From Lientehia hominis (GTDB lineage Bacteria; Bacillota; Clostridia; Lachnospirales; Lachnospiraceae), in the NCBI RefSeq assembly GCF_021044755.1, contig NZ_JAJNOR010000001.1:186001-250000 (forward strand): a stretch of 64,000 nucleotides of DNA, given 5' to 3'. The position numbers and the translations under genes were made by a program. The notes under the pieces were generated by a model. It was not told the DNA's origin. It saw only the letters and a program-made list of their open reading frames with translations, and searched no databases. Shown here one piece after another: positions 7,276 through 15,253 of this stretch. Numbering within the stretch: position 1 is the stretch's first letter; each line of letters starts with the position of its first letter.

Positions 7276-8577
7276 TTAGAAATTTATCAAAAAATTATCA
7301 ATTATTTTAGAAATACACCAAGACAAGCTGACCGCTTCCACCCGCCCCGCCGTGCGGATCTCGCTGGCTGCCACCGTTTCACCGTTCAGGCTGTAAACAA
7401 TCCTTCCCACGGTCTGCCCTGCTGTCACAGGAGCTTCAAGGCTCTCCTCCAGCGTCTGTTCAATACTTACTTCTTCGCCCTCTTTCATCAGCAGCTCCCA
7501 TCTGCTTCCCTCTTCCTTTACCTCCACAAGTCCGATCTCCGCTGTGTCCGTAAGTTCTCCGCTTTCCGGTATTCCATTTAACACCGGCACCGGCCTAAGC
7601 TCCGGCGCTTTATAGATCTCACGGTATTGGTAATTCTTCAGTCCATAGCCCATCAGTTTTTTGGTATCGCTCCATTTGTAACTCTTATTGTTCGGCCATC
7701 CACAGGCCAAAAGAGCCACGATAAACGTCTTCCCGTCCTTTTCCAGAGCCCCGACATAGCAGTATCCCGCATCTCCCGTAAAACCAGTCTTTCCGGAAAA
7801 AGCTCCTTCCATCATGGATAAAAAAGCGTTGTGATTATAGCAGGAAAAGCTTCTCCCTGCCGCCGAAAAAGCATAATCTTTTGTTCCCGTGATCTCCCGG
7901 AACCGTTCCTTTGCCGGCGATTCCATGGTACAATAGCGCATAATGCGCGCCAGATCCGCCGCAGTCGTGGAGTGGACTTTTTTTTCTCCGTCCACATCTT
8001 TTTCCGCATCCAGACCATTAGGCGTCAGAAAACAAGTGTCCTCACATCCGATCTCCCTCGCTTTCTTGTTCATCATTTCCGCAAACCCTTCCACACTTCC
8101 TCCGGCCGCTTCCGCGACGGCCACGGCCGAATCGTTATGGGATTCCAGCATCAGAGAATACAGCAGATCCCCAAGACGGTATTCTTCCCCCGCCCGCATA
8201 CCCAAATGAACCTTTGGCTGAGATGCGGCATACTCGGAAACTGTGACAGCCATATCCTCGTCAAGTGTCTCCAAAGCCAGAATACAGGTCATGATCTTCG
8301 TAGTGCTGGCCATGGGCCTTGCCTCGCGGCCGTTTTTCTCAAAAAGGATCCGTCCGGAATCCCCGTCCAGAAGCACGGCAGAAACGGCGTACAGCTGTCC
8401 CAGCTCCTCTGGTACAGATACCGTCTCTTCTCCATTTGAGGGGCCGGATCCGGCCGGTTCCTCCGCCAGTATGGGAACTGCCGGGCATGCCGCCAGCACG
8501 GCTATGACCAAAGAAAAAAGAACTGCCGCCCATTTTCTCTGGATGCTTTTTTTCTGGTAATAAGGTTTTCGTTTCAT
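7276..8577 (-). CDS. D-alanyl-D-alanine carboxypeptidase (DacF/PBP5 type)
   Basis: This 433-residue serine peptidase is secreted and trims the pentapeptide of peptidoglycan. A signal peptide (about 1-38) has a basic start and a hydrophobic core. The three penicillin-binding motifs are complete: STTK with Ser91 and Lys94, SHN at 146-148, and KTG at 263-265. A C-terminal PBP5-like beta domain (about 330-415) follows. The final 20 residues are amphipathic and could hold it to the outer membrane face. It is the first gene of an operon with the DUF5685-like, J-domain and VOC genes. Resemblance to DacF, expressed in the forespore of Bacillus, is at family level only. Confidence 0.92.
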   Translation of the reverse strand: MKRKPYYQKKSIQRKWAAVLFSLVIAVLAACPAVPILAEEPAGSGPSNGEETVSVPEELGQLYAVSAVLLDGDSGRILFEKNGREARPMASTTKIMTCILALETLDEDMAVTVSEYAASQPKVHLGMRAGEEYRLGDLLYSLMLESHNDSAVAVAEAAGGSVEGFAEMMNKKAREIGCEDTCFLTPNGLDAEKDVDGEKKVHSTTAADLARIMRYCTMESPAKERFREITGTKDYAFSAAGRSFSCYNHNAFLSMMEGAFSGKTGFTGDAGYCYVGALEKDGKTFIVALLACGWPNNKSYKWSDTKKLMGYGLKNYQYREIYKAPELRPVPVLNGIPESGELTDTAEIGLVEVKEEGSRWELLMKEGEEVSIEQTLEESLEAPVTAGQTVGRIVYSLNGETVAASEIRTAGRVEAVSLSWCISKIIDNFLINF

Positions 8578-8648
8578 GGATACCTACCCGGCTTTTCCGT
8601 CATCAGTTCATTTTATGCCGGATTTTCTGCTCTATTCGTCCCGGTTAT

Positions 8649-8677
8649 TTGCATAAACAGAGTCCATATGATACGAT
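8649..8677 (+). promoter_or_regulatory. Likely promoter of the histidine phosphatase gene
   Basis: TTGCAT is followed by a 17-nt spacer and TACGAT, each four or five of six matches to consensus. It lies about 45 nt upstream of the TTG start at 8724, in the divergent gap between the carboxypeptidase and phosphatase genes. Confidence 0.45.
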
Positions 8678-8723
8678 ACCATATTATAAAACATTTATTA
8701 CATCTTTAGAAAGAGGAAACGAT

Positions 8724-9350
8724 TTGGAAATTTACCTTATCCGGCACGGTCAGACCGATTGGAATGCCCGCGGCATCATGCAGGGCCAGACTGATATTCC
8801 GCTGAACGCGGCCGGCCGCAGCCAGGCAGAAGCCCTGGCTGAATCCCTTAAGGCTCTGCCTATAAAAGCATTATACTCCAGCCCTCTTACACGGGCGCTG
8901 GAAACAGCTCAGATACTTGGAAAAGTCCTTCGCCTCACTCCTTTTTTGCTATCCTCCATGAAAGAAACCCACATGGGACGTTGGGAAGGAAAAACATGGG
9001 CACAAATCAAAGATTCCGACTCTCGGGCCTACGAAGCCTGGCAGGCAGATCCTTTCCGCATCCCCCATCCTGAAGGAGAGTCCTATGCCCAGGTGGCTGC
9101 CCGTGCCAAAGAGGCGCTTCTGTCACTGGAAAAAGGAAAAACACCGGCCGCCGTAGTCACTCATGGTGATGTCATGCTGGCCCTTCAGACCCTGTCCGGA
9201 GAAACGTTTACACATGATACCGTCCACGGTATCATGGCCGGTATGGAACGGCTCGGTCTCTCCAACAGCTGTGTCTGGAAGTTTTCCCTGAATGAGGGAA
9301 AACTTCAGTTTGACGGACCACTTTTTATTGACAATGGTTTCACGAGGTGA
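8724..9350 (+). CDS. Histidine phosphatase family protein (phosphoglycerate mutase fold)
   Basis: This protein of about 208 residues is a branch-1 histidine phosphatase. The catalytic RHGQT motif lies eight residues from the N-terminus, the second arginine is in SSPLTRALETA, and the second catalytic histidine is in VVTHGDVM. The start is an unusual TTG at 8724: AGAGGAAA lies 4-5 nt upstream and homologous proteins begin right at this hydrophobic strand (EIYLIRHG). A longer frame from 8649 lacks an RBS. It could be an alpha-ribazole phosphatase (CobC), since it directly precedes the cobalamin riboswitch. However, a second candidate is inside the cob operon at 19401-19994, so a general sugar-phosphate phosphatase is equally possible. 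Confidence 0.82.
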   Translation: MEIYLIRHGQTDWNARGIMQGQTDIPLNAAGRSQAEALAESLKALPIKALYSSPLTRALETAQILGKVLRLTPFLLSSMKETHMGRWEGKTWAQIKDSDSRAYEAWQADPFRIPHPEGESYAQVAARAKEALLSLEKGKTPAAVVTHGDVMLALQTLSGETFTHDTVHGIMAGMERLGLSNSCVWKFSLNEGKLQFDGPLFIDNGFTR

Positions 9351-9356
9351 TAGACT
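9328..9356 (+). promoter_or_regulatory. Promoter of the cbiMNK riboswitch transcript
   Basis: TTGACA (perfect) with a 17-nt spacer and TAGACT lies across the 3' end of the phosphatase gene. Transcription would start near 9363, a few nucleotides before the riboswitch aptamer. Confidence 0.65.
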
Positions 9357-9370
9357 TTTAATGAAAATCT

Positions 9371-9541
9371 AGTGCCTTCAGGTGCCGGAGCCGCAAGCTC
9401 CGGAGAATAGGGAAGTAAGTGAGATTCTTACGCGGTCCCGCCACTGTAAGGGAAGAAAGAGGATTCAGACGCCACTGTCTGCGGATGGGAAGGCGAATCC
9501 ATCGAGGAGACCCGAGCCAGGAGACCTGCCTGATGACACCA
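9371..9541 (+). promoter_or_regulatory. Cobalamin (adenosylcobalamin-type) riboswitch aptamer
   Basis: The conserved cobalamin riboswitch blocks are present in order: a closing stem from GTGCCTTCAGG pairing with CCTGATGACAC, the AATAGGGAA segment, GTGAGATTC, the CCCGCCACTGT core, and the B12 box (AGCCAGGAGACCTGCC) at 9515-9530. It precedes cbiM by about 145 nt. Downstream sequence holds a candidate antiterminator stem (AGAATCTG at 9586-9593 pairing with CAGATTCT at 9607-9614) and then a terminator. Control is therefore probably premature termination when corrinoid is bound. Confidence 0.95.
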
Positions 9542-9623
9542 TTTTTGCACAGAAGCTGCGACGATGGTTTCGGTGTAATGCAGACAGAATCTGTTACGGT
9601 ATTAAGCAGATTCTTTCCGTTAT

Positions 9624-9657
9624 GCCTTTTCCGGTCCAGACCAGAAAAGGCTTTTTA
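9624..9657 (+). terminator. Riboswitch-controlled terminator upstream of cbiM
   Basis: GCCTTTTC pairs with GAAAAGGC across a short loop and is followed by a T-run ending near 9657. It lies between the cobalamin aptamer and the cbiM RBS (AAGGAGG at 9671-9677), as expected for the expression platform. Confidence 0.85.
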
Positions 9658-9685
9658 TTTTATACTATTTAAGGAGGTCATACCT

Positions 9686-10438
9686 ATGACTAAGAAACAA
9701 AGGAAGCTGGTCGTTGCCGCCAGCGCATTTGCTTTGGGGTTTGGAATCATGCCTGCCGCCAATGCCATGCACATCATGGAAGGATATCTTCCTATTTCCC
9801 ACGCCATCGGCTGGGGCGCCGTCTGTATCCCTTTTCTGCTGGCAGGACTTTTTTCCATTAAAAAGACTGTCTCAGAGCACAGGAGGACACTGACTATCCT
9901 GGCCATGGTCGGAGCTTACGCGTTCGTCCTTTCTTCTCTGAAGATTCCTTCCGTAACAGGAAGCAGCTCCCATCCCACCGGAACCGGCCTGGGCGCCATC
10001 TTATTCGGGCCCTGTGCCATGAGCGTACTGGGCATTATCGTCCTTCTCTTTCAGGCTATCCTTCTGGCCCACGGCGGACTTACTACCCTCGGCGCCAACA
10101 CATTCTCCATGGCCATTGCAGGTCCATTCGTTTCCTATGGCGTGTTCAAGCTGGCCACAAAGCTTAAATGTCCGAAATTGGTGTCCGTGTTCCTTGCGGC
10201 ATTCCTGGGCGATCTCTTCACTTACTGCGTGACTTCCGTCCAGCTGGGCATGGCTCATCCTGGAACAAACGGCGTCGCCGGCTCCTCTCTCGAGTTCCTC
10301 GGAATATTTGCGGTGACTCAGATCCCCCTGGCAGTCATCGAAGGCATCCTTACCGCCATCGTGATCATGGGACTGGAAACTTACGCAAAGAGCGAGCTCA
10401 CAGATCTTGGATATTTTAAGAAGGGAGGACTTGCATGA
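9686..10438 (+). CDS. cbiM: Cobalt ECF transporter substrate-binding membrane subunit CbiM
   Basis: This membrane protein of about 250 residues is the substrate-specific subunit of cobalt uptake. A signal sequence ends at ANA. The mature protein then starts with MHIMEGYLP, whose N-terminal Met-His provides cobalt ligands in characterised CbiM/NikM. The rest contains about six further hydrophobic segments and a conserved SSLKIPSVTGSSSHPTG block. The start at 9686 is set by AAGGAGG 9 nt upstream; longer open frame runs into the riboswitch and is not coding. It overlaps cbiN by ATGA. The cbiQ and cbiO genes that usually follow are absent from this locus. Confidence 0.95.
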   Translation: MTKKQRKLVVAASAFALGFGIMPAANAMHIMEGYLPISHAIGWGAVCIPFLLAGLFSIKKTVSEHRRTLTILAMVGAYAFVLSSLKIPSVTGSSSHPTGTGLGAILFGPCAMSVLGIIVLLFQAILLAHGGLTTLGANTFSMAIAGPFVSYGVFKLATKLKCPKLVSVFLAAFLGDLFTYCVTSVQLGMAHPGTNGVAGSSLEFLGIFAVTQIPLAVIEGILTAIVIMGLETYAKSELTDLGYFKKGGLA

Positions 10439-10755
10439 TGGAACAGACAAAAACATCTTCGGGCAAATGGAAGACCGTCCTGATCCTGCTTTTAATCTGC
10501 GTACTGATCGCAGTCATCCCTCTTGCCATAAACAAAGATTCTGAATTCGGCGGCGCCGACGGGGCGGCCGAAGACGCAATCTCAGAAATCGATCCTGATT
10601 ATGAGGTCTGGGCCTCTCCTGTTCTGGAGCCTCCCGGCGGAGAAACGGAATCCCTGCTGTTCTGCCTTCAGGCGGCCATTGGTTCCGGCATCTTCTTCTA
10701 TTTTTTCGGCGTAATGAGAGAACGGCATAGAAAAGAAGCGGGAAATCAGCAGTAA
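10435..10755 (+). CDS. cbiN: Cobalt transport accessory subunit CbiN
   Basis: This 106-residue protein has two membrane helices, near residues 14-32 and 78-95, separated by an extracytoplasmic acidic loop with the conserved GADGAAEDAI and a W-SP-LEPP region. This is the classic CbiN layout. CbiN stimulates metal uptake by CbiM. The start overlaps the cbiM stop (ATGA), so translation is coupled. Two adjacent ATGs at 10435 and 10438 are both usable. It is followed 34 nt later by cbiK rather than by cbiQO. Confidence 0.93.
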   Translation: MMEQTKTSSGKWKTVLILLLICVLIAVIPLAINKDSEFGGADGAAEDAISEIDPDYEVWASPVLEPPGGETESLLFCLQAAIGSGIFFYFFGVMRERHRKEAGNQQ

Positions 10756-10789
10756 AAACAGTTAAGAACGATAAAGGAGCCTAATATCC

Positions 10790-11572
10790 ATGCAAAAGAC
10801 AGGAATCCTGGTCGTCAGTTTTGGGACCAGCTATCATGATTCATTGGTCAATAATATACAGGCTATAGAAGAAAGTATCGGAAAAGAATTTCCAGAGTGT
10901 GAACTCCGCCGCGCTTTTACCAGCGGCATGATCATCCGGAAGCTGCAAAAACGGGACAGCTTCCGTGTATATACGGTGGAAGAAGCTTTGGAATCCTTTG
11001 TTGTGGACGGCTTTACCGATCTTATCGTTCAGCCGACCCACATCATCAACGGTATCGAAAATGATATCATGCTGGATACGGTGCGTTCCTATCTGGACAA
11101 GTTTCATTCTGTCCGTGTAGGCACTCCTCTCCTGACTACCACCGATGACTATCGTGCCCTGATCGACGGAGTCATGTGTGAATTCTCCAGTTTGGAAGAC
11201 GATGAATTTCTGGTCTTCATGGGCCACGGGACGGAGCATGACGCCAATGCTGTCTATCCTGCGCTGGATTATATGCTGAAAGCAGACGGGCACACCAATG
11301 TTTATATCGGCACTGTAGAAGGGTATCCGGATCTGTCCCTTGTTAAAGAGCTGGTCCGTAAAAAAGCTCCTAAACGGATTCTTCTGGCCCCGCTGATGAT
11401 CGTGGCCGGCGACCATGCCACCAACGACATGGCCGGGGAAGAAAAGGATTCCTGGAAAAACGAGTTCCAAAGGGAAGGTTACGAAGTGGATTGTATCCTT
11501 AAGGGGCTCGGAGAATATCCCGCTGTCCGGAATATCTTCGTAACACATGCCAAAGAAGCCGCTCCCTTGTAG
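10790..11572 (+). CDS. cbiK: Anaerobic sirohydrochlorin cobaltochelatase CbiK
   Basis: This 260-residue enzyme inserts Co2+ into sirohydrochlorin, the first committed step of the anaerobic cobalamin pathway. It begins with the family motif VVSFGTSYHDS. It carries the two active-site histidine regions of the class II chelatase fold, in FMGHGTEHDAN and in APLMIVAGDHATNDM. No signal peptide is present, so it should act in the cytoplasm. The RBS AAGGAG lies 10 nt upstream. It is co-transcribed with cbiMN under the cobalamin riboswitch, so cobalt uptake and insertion are controlled together. All later pathway genes are on the opposite strand and converge on this gene. Confidence 0.93.
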   Translation: MQKTGILVVSFGTSYHDSLVNNIQAIEESIGKEFPECELRRAFTSGMIIRKLQKRDSFRVYTVEEALESFVVDGFTDLIVQPTHIINGIENDIMLDTVRSYLDKFHSVRVGTPLLTTTDDYRALIDGVMCEFSSLEDDEFLVFMGHGTEHDANAVYPALDYMLKADGHTNVYIGTVEGYPDLSLVKELVRKKAPKRILLAPLMIVAGDHATNDMAGEEKDSWKNEFQREGYEVDCILKGLGEYPAVRNIFVTHAKEAAPL

Positions 11573-11610
11573 AAAAAACCAGTTGAGGAATATAAATTTT
11601 TAAAACAAAT

Positions 11611-11645
11611 CGGGAAAGCCATATGGCTTTCCCGTCATTATTTTA
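11611..11645. terminator. Bidirectional terminator between cbiK and the end of the cob operon
   Basis: A 24-nt perfect palindrome (arm CGGGAAAGCCAT and its complement) spans 11611-11634. It lies between two convergent transcription units. The flanks are T-rich on both strands, though neither has a long uninterrupted T-run. Confidence 0.7.
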
Positions 11646-11658
11646 TGAAACTTAACAT

Positions 11659-13077
11659 TTACTGCGATATTTTGGAAAACAGCGTCTCCATTATGGTCGT
11701 CTCGTCAATCAGAGCGCATTCCTGCTGGTAAGCATGCTCTTCAATAGAACATTCCAGAACCAGGTTCCCGTCCAGGAAAGTCCACGCATAGTATTCCACA
11801 TAGTTGCTGTCTTCGTCAAAGGTATAGCTCACCTTGATGTAGCCGACTTCTCTTCCGCCTGCCTGAACTTTTTTGAGCTCCTGCACCTCCACGTTGGTAT
11901 AGTCATCATCCTCCTGGTAATATGCCACATCGTCCTTGCGGTCCTGGACCAGCTGCTCTTCCGTGTAGTCGGAGCTCAGCCGGTAGGTCAGATACACGTC
12001 GTCGAAATCCTGATCGTTCGTATCCGTAAAAGCAAGATATGTTTCATCCGAATACGGATTCAGTACATAGCCGTCCGGAGCGCCGACATTTACGCTCCCG
12101 TCACCAAAATAATTCTTAAGCGTATAGCTGCCGTCGGCGTTGGGGGTGATGCCGGCTTCCTCTCCGCTCTCGCTCTCACCTGCCTGAGTACCCTCTTCCG
12201 TGCTCCCCGGTTCATTTCCGTTTCCGCCCAGGAAGTCATCCAGCTGGTTGTCTCCTGTTCCGTCTGAAGAAGCGGATTTCGCCTCCTCCGGTACTACGAT
12301 CTCATTCACATTATCAAATCCCGTATAAGCAAAAGTAAGAATAAAGCTGTCAACATAAGCTTCCGCACCACTTTCTTCGGCAGCGCCATCCATCAGCTGA
12401 GACATGCCTTCACTGCAGTCCATGATCATTTCCACCGGAAGCATAGTCTTTTTATCAATCTTCATGGTCACATCAGCGCTGAATTTCGACCAGTCCATTT
12501 CTCCTGACATCTCTCCCATGCTGTCAGACATCTCTCCCATCATGTCTTCCATCAGATCGCCGGAAACCTTGGATCTCAGGACATACACGTCTTTCCCGTC
12601 CACCTTCTCCAGCTTATCGTTCAGCGTATATGCCACAGAGCTGTCAAACAAAGACTGAATGGATTCCATCTGATCTTCCTCCGGAAGCTCAGCCTCCGTT
12701 CTGGTCCACTGGTCCATACTCTTCGTATAAGTTACGGCTTTTCCGTCCTCAACTACCGTATAGGATTCTATATCCACGCTGAGGCCCATCAGACTCATGG
12801 AAACATTTCCTTTCATATGGGTTGCCATAGGCTCCTGAATGACGTCCATGTCAACATCCATATTCACATCGATATCCACGCTCACGCCGCTATGCTCCAC
12901 GGACATTCCCATATCCAGCTTCATATTCGCACTCATGGAACTGATCTTCTCCACGTTTGCCTGTACTTCTTTCATGAGGCTTTCCGCGGTTATCTTTTTC
13001 CCGCAGCCGGAAAACGCTGCTGCTGCTGCCAGCAGCACACATAATACCAATCCGATCCATTGTTTTCTTCTTTTCAT
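11659..13077 (-). CDS. Predicted lipoprotein with DUF6612-like N-terminal domain
   Basis: This 472-residue protein is exported and probably lipid-anchored: a basic start, a hydrophobic core and a lipobox-like end (AAFSGC, Cys25). The N-terminal half (about 30-270) resembles DUF6612, a LolA-like fold family in Gram-positive lipoproteins, and contains repeated Met-rich stretches (MSANMKLDMGMSVEH, EDMMGEMSDSMGEMSG). An acidic Gly/Ser/Glu linker (about 275-315) leads to a C-terminal domain of about 150 residues with many Tyr and Asp. It is the last gene before the convergent terminator, 66 nt after the TPR-protein gene that is tightly coupled to cbiC, so it probably belongs to the cob operon. No function is known. 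Confidence 0.75.
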   Translation of the reverse strand: MKRRKQWIGLVLCVLLAAAAAFSGCGKKITAESLMKEVQANVEKISSMSANMKLDMGMSVEHSGVSVDIDVNMDVDMDVIQEPMATHMKGNVSMSLMGLSVDIESYTVVEDGKAVTYTKSMDQWTRTEAELPEEDQMESIQSLFDSSVAYTLNDKLEKVDGKDVYVLRSKVSGDLMEDMMGEMSDSMGEMSGEMDWSKFSADVTMKIDKKTMLPVEMIMDCSEGMSQLMDGAAEESGAEAYVDSFILTFAYTGFDNVNEIVVPEEAKSASSDGTGDNQLDDFLGGNGNEPGSTEEGTQAGESESGEEAGITPNADGSYTLKNYFGDGSVNVGAPDGYVLNPYSDETYLAFTDTNDQDFDDVYLTYRLSSDYTEEQLVQDRKDDVAYYQEDDDYTNVEVQELKKVQAGGREVGYIKVSYTFDEDSNYVEYYAWTFLDGNLVLECSIEEHAYQQECALIDETTIMETLFSKISQ

Positions 13078-13143
13078 TTTCTCCTCTTTTCCTCCCTTAT
13101 TTTTCCATGTTGTGACTCTTAAGTCATCTATGTCATCATGCCG

Positions 13144-14598
13144 TCAGACCGGTCCATAGCCATATATCACAATATTCTGGCCGTCATCTGACTCTGCATA
13201 AATCCATCCATCATAAATACTTTTTATCGACGCATCTTCCGAAATACTCTGCCTGCTCTCCAAAATACCATTATCCATGACCTGATAAAGAATCCTGTCA
13301 TTGTAATCAAACAGATAAATCTCCGTATCATCGGCAAATGCATCCATCCAGGAAATCTCCTCCGTCAAAAACGATTCTGTTCCCTGCAGGAAATCCACTT
13401 CATAATAAACCCAACTGTACCGGTTCCCTCTTTCAGCCCCCGTACAATAAACGGCTGAATCCGAAGTCATGGAAATCACAAAGCCGTCTTCGGACTTGGA
13501 TTCCCCCAGAACCGTATAAAGCTCCTTTGCCGGATCATACCGGTAAAAGATGAGCGCTGACCATTCATATGACTGCCCTGTCCCCTCCGCTTCTGCGAAA
13601 TACAAGGCTCCGTCCCGCATCTCCATATAACGGCAGTCTGCGGATATCTCCATGATATTCCCATCTCCGTCAATCTGATACAAGACCGCCTCCGCGTCCA
13701 TGCCGTCTGCCTGCTCCATACAATACATATAGCTTCCGCAGCACTGTGCCCGGCCGATCCGTTCCATGACGAGAACAGGCTGGCTGTCTTCCATATTTAC
13801 CCGATACAGATTACTCGTCTCCCCTTCCCCGGGGCCGGATAAAAAATAATAGTCTGCTCCGATCCGTCCGACAGGCTCCGGAATATCTTCACATATTCCA
13901 ATTATCTGCTCACCGGAACCATTGATCTCATTCCGATAGATCGCATAGGCATCCTCTTCCGTCTTCTTGGCATAAATGAGTTCGTCTCCGTTAAAGGCGA
14001 TCTGACAGTATATCCCTGGAATCGACAGTTCCCAAAGCACCTGTCCCTGTGAATAGATATTCACACCTGTTCCTTCCGCCACAGCAGCAGTGAGTCCTCC
14101 CTGAGCAGCCAGGCAATAGCCCTCTGCAAAATCCAGATTCGAACCAGAAGAATCCCCTGACTCCGTCCACATGGTCTCTGACTCCTCCATGGTCTCCGAC
14201 TTAATGACGGTCTGTGACTCGCCAGAAAGGCCAGCTTCCGCGACTCTGCTCTGGCGTTCCAGCTCAGGATATGTACCCAGGCACCCCATTCCTTCTTCGA
14301 TGACGCTCTGGGCGGATTCGTAATCTCCCTCCAGAAGATAAATATCCACCAGCTTTACATAGGGTTCTTCATCCCTTCCGGGCTCCAAAGAAATAGCTTC
14401 TCGATAAGAAATGGCCGCCTCCTCATAGCTTCCTTCCTCCTGATAGATGTCGCCCAGCTCAATGGCCTCACGCCACCGTCCAGATGCACGGGATTCATGC
14501 TTTTCAAATACCATCATGCAGGCTGACAGGATGAGAATCAGGCTGAGACACAGGACTCCCAGCAGGACCGCCAGCTTTTTCTGGCTGTCTTTTTTCAT
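13144..14598 (-). CDS. Membrane-anchored TPR and beta-propeller-like protein (DUF5050-like), function unknown
   Basis: This protein of about 484 residues has one N-terminal membrane helix (KLAVLLGVLCLSLILILSAC), possibly a signal anchor or lipobox. Two TPR-like helical repeats (about 45-110: EAIELGDIYQEEGSYEEAA, VKLVDIYLLEGDYESA) follow, then a Ser/Glu-rich linker. A long beta-rich region (about 165-484) of repeated Tyr-rich blades recalls DUF5050/propeller proteins that read out surface signals. The start at 14598 (MKKDSQ) follows GAGGGGA and lies 1 nt beyond the cbiC stop, so translation is coupled to cbiC. This places an exported sensor- or scaffold-like protein at the end of the cobalamin operon, an association I do not recognise from known B12 loci. 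Confidence 0.7.
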   Translation of the reverse strand: MKKDSQKKLAVLLGVLCLSLILILSACMMVFEKHESRASGRWREAIELGDIYQEEGSYEEAAISYREAISLEPGRDEEPYVKLVDIYLLEGDYESAQSVIEEGMGCLGTYPELERQSRVAEAGLSGESQTVIKSETMEESETMWTESGDSSGSNLDFAEGYCLAAQGGLTAAVAEGTGVNIYSQGQVLWELSIPGIYCQIAFNGDELIYAKKTEEDAYAIYRNEINGSGEQIIGICEDIPEPVGRIGADYYFLSGPGEGETSNLYRVNMEDSQPVLVMERIGRAQCCGSYMYCMEQADGMDAEAVLYQIDGDGNIMEISADCRYMEMRDGALYFAEAEGTGQSYEWSALIFYRYDPAKELYTVLGESKSEDGFVISMTSDSAVYCTGAERGNRYSWVYYEVDFLQGTESFLTEEISWMDAFADDTEIYLFDYNDRILYQVMDNGILESRQSISEDASIKSIYDGWIYAESDDGQNIVIYGYGPV

Positions 14599-14599
14599 A

Positions 14600-15244
14600 T
14601 CACTGTCCCCTCGTCTCGTCAATCATGTACAGCAGCGCATTACAAATGGCCGCTGCCACATTGCTTCCGCCTTTCCGTCCCCGCGCCACGATATAAGGCA
14701 CCTCTGTTGCCATGATCAGCTCTTTAGACTGAACTACATTCACAAATCCCACCGGTACTCCGATGACCAATGCAGGATGAATCCTTCCTTCTTTGATCAG
14801 CTCATACAGACGGACCAGTGCTGTGGGCGCGTTGCCGACGGCAAAGATAAGAGGCCCTTCCATGGAAGCTGCCTTATCAACGCCCGCCACCGCCCTCGTA
14901 GTGCCGTTTTCTCTCGCCTGACGCGCCACATCCTCGTCTCCCATGAAGCAGTATACCTGTCCCCCATACCGGGCCAGGGATCTTTTATTGATCCCGGACC
15001 GTCCCATCTGAGTATCTGTCACTATGGACGCCCCGCACCGGATAGCCTCCAGCGCCTTTCCGATGACACCATCTGAAAAACAAAGAGTGTCCGCGTATTC
15101 AAAATCCGCTGAAGTATGGATGACACGTTTTATTACCGGCGCCTTGTCCTCATCAAGCTTCCGGCCTCCCAGCTCTTCTGTGATGATCTCAAAACTGCGG
15201 GCTTCAATCTCACCGGGCAGGACATTCTCCAACGTTACTTTCAT
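14600..15244 (-). CDS. cbiC: Cobalt-precorrin-8 methylmutase CbiC
   Basis: This 214-residue enzyme moves the C11 methyl group to C12, giving cobyrinic acid. It shows the CbiC/CobH signatures: a histidine in VIHTSADFEYAD, the SIVTDTQMGRSGI motif, and the C-terminal GVPVGFVNVVQSKE and ARGRKGGSNVAAAICNAL. His43 in the first motif matches the catalytic histidine of the family. The RBS AGGAGG is 5-6 nt before the ATG. It lies 9 nt after cobO and is followed at once by the TPR-protein gene. Confidence 0.95.
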   Translation of the reverse strand: MKVTLENVLPGEIEARSFEIITEELGGRKLDEDKAPVIKRVIHTSADFEYADTLCFSDGVIGKALEAIRCGASIVTDTQMGRSGINKRSLARYGGQVYCFMGDEDVARQARENGTTRAVAGVDKAASMEGPLIFAVGNAPTALVRLYELIKEGRIHPALVIGVPVGFVNVVQSKELIMATEVPYIVARGRKGGSNVAAAICNALLYMIDETRGQ

Positions 15245-15253
15245 CGTTTCCTC

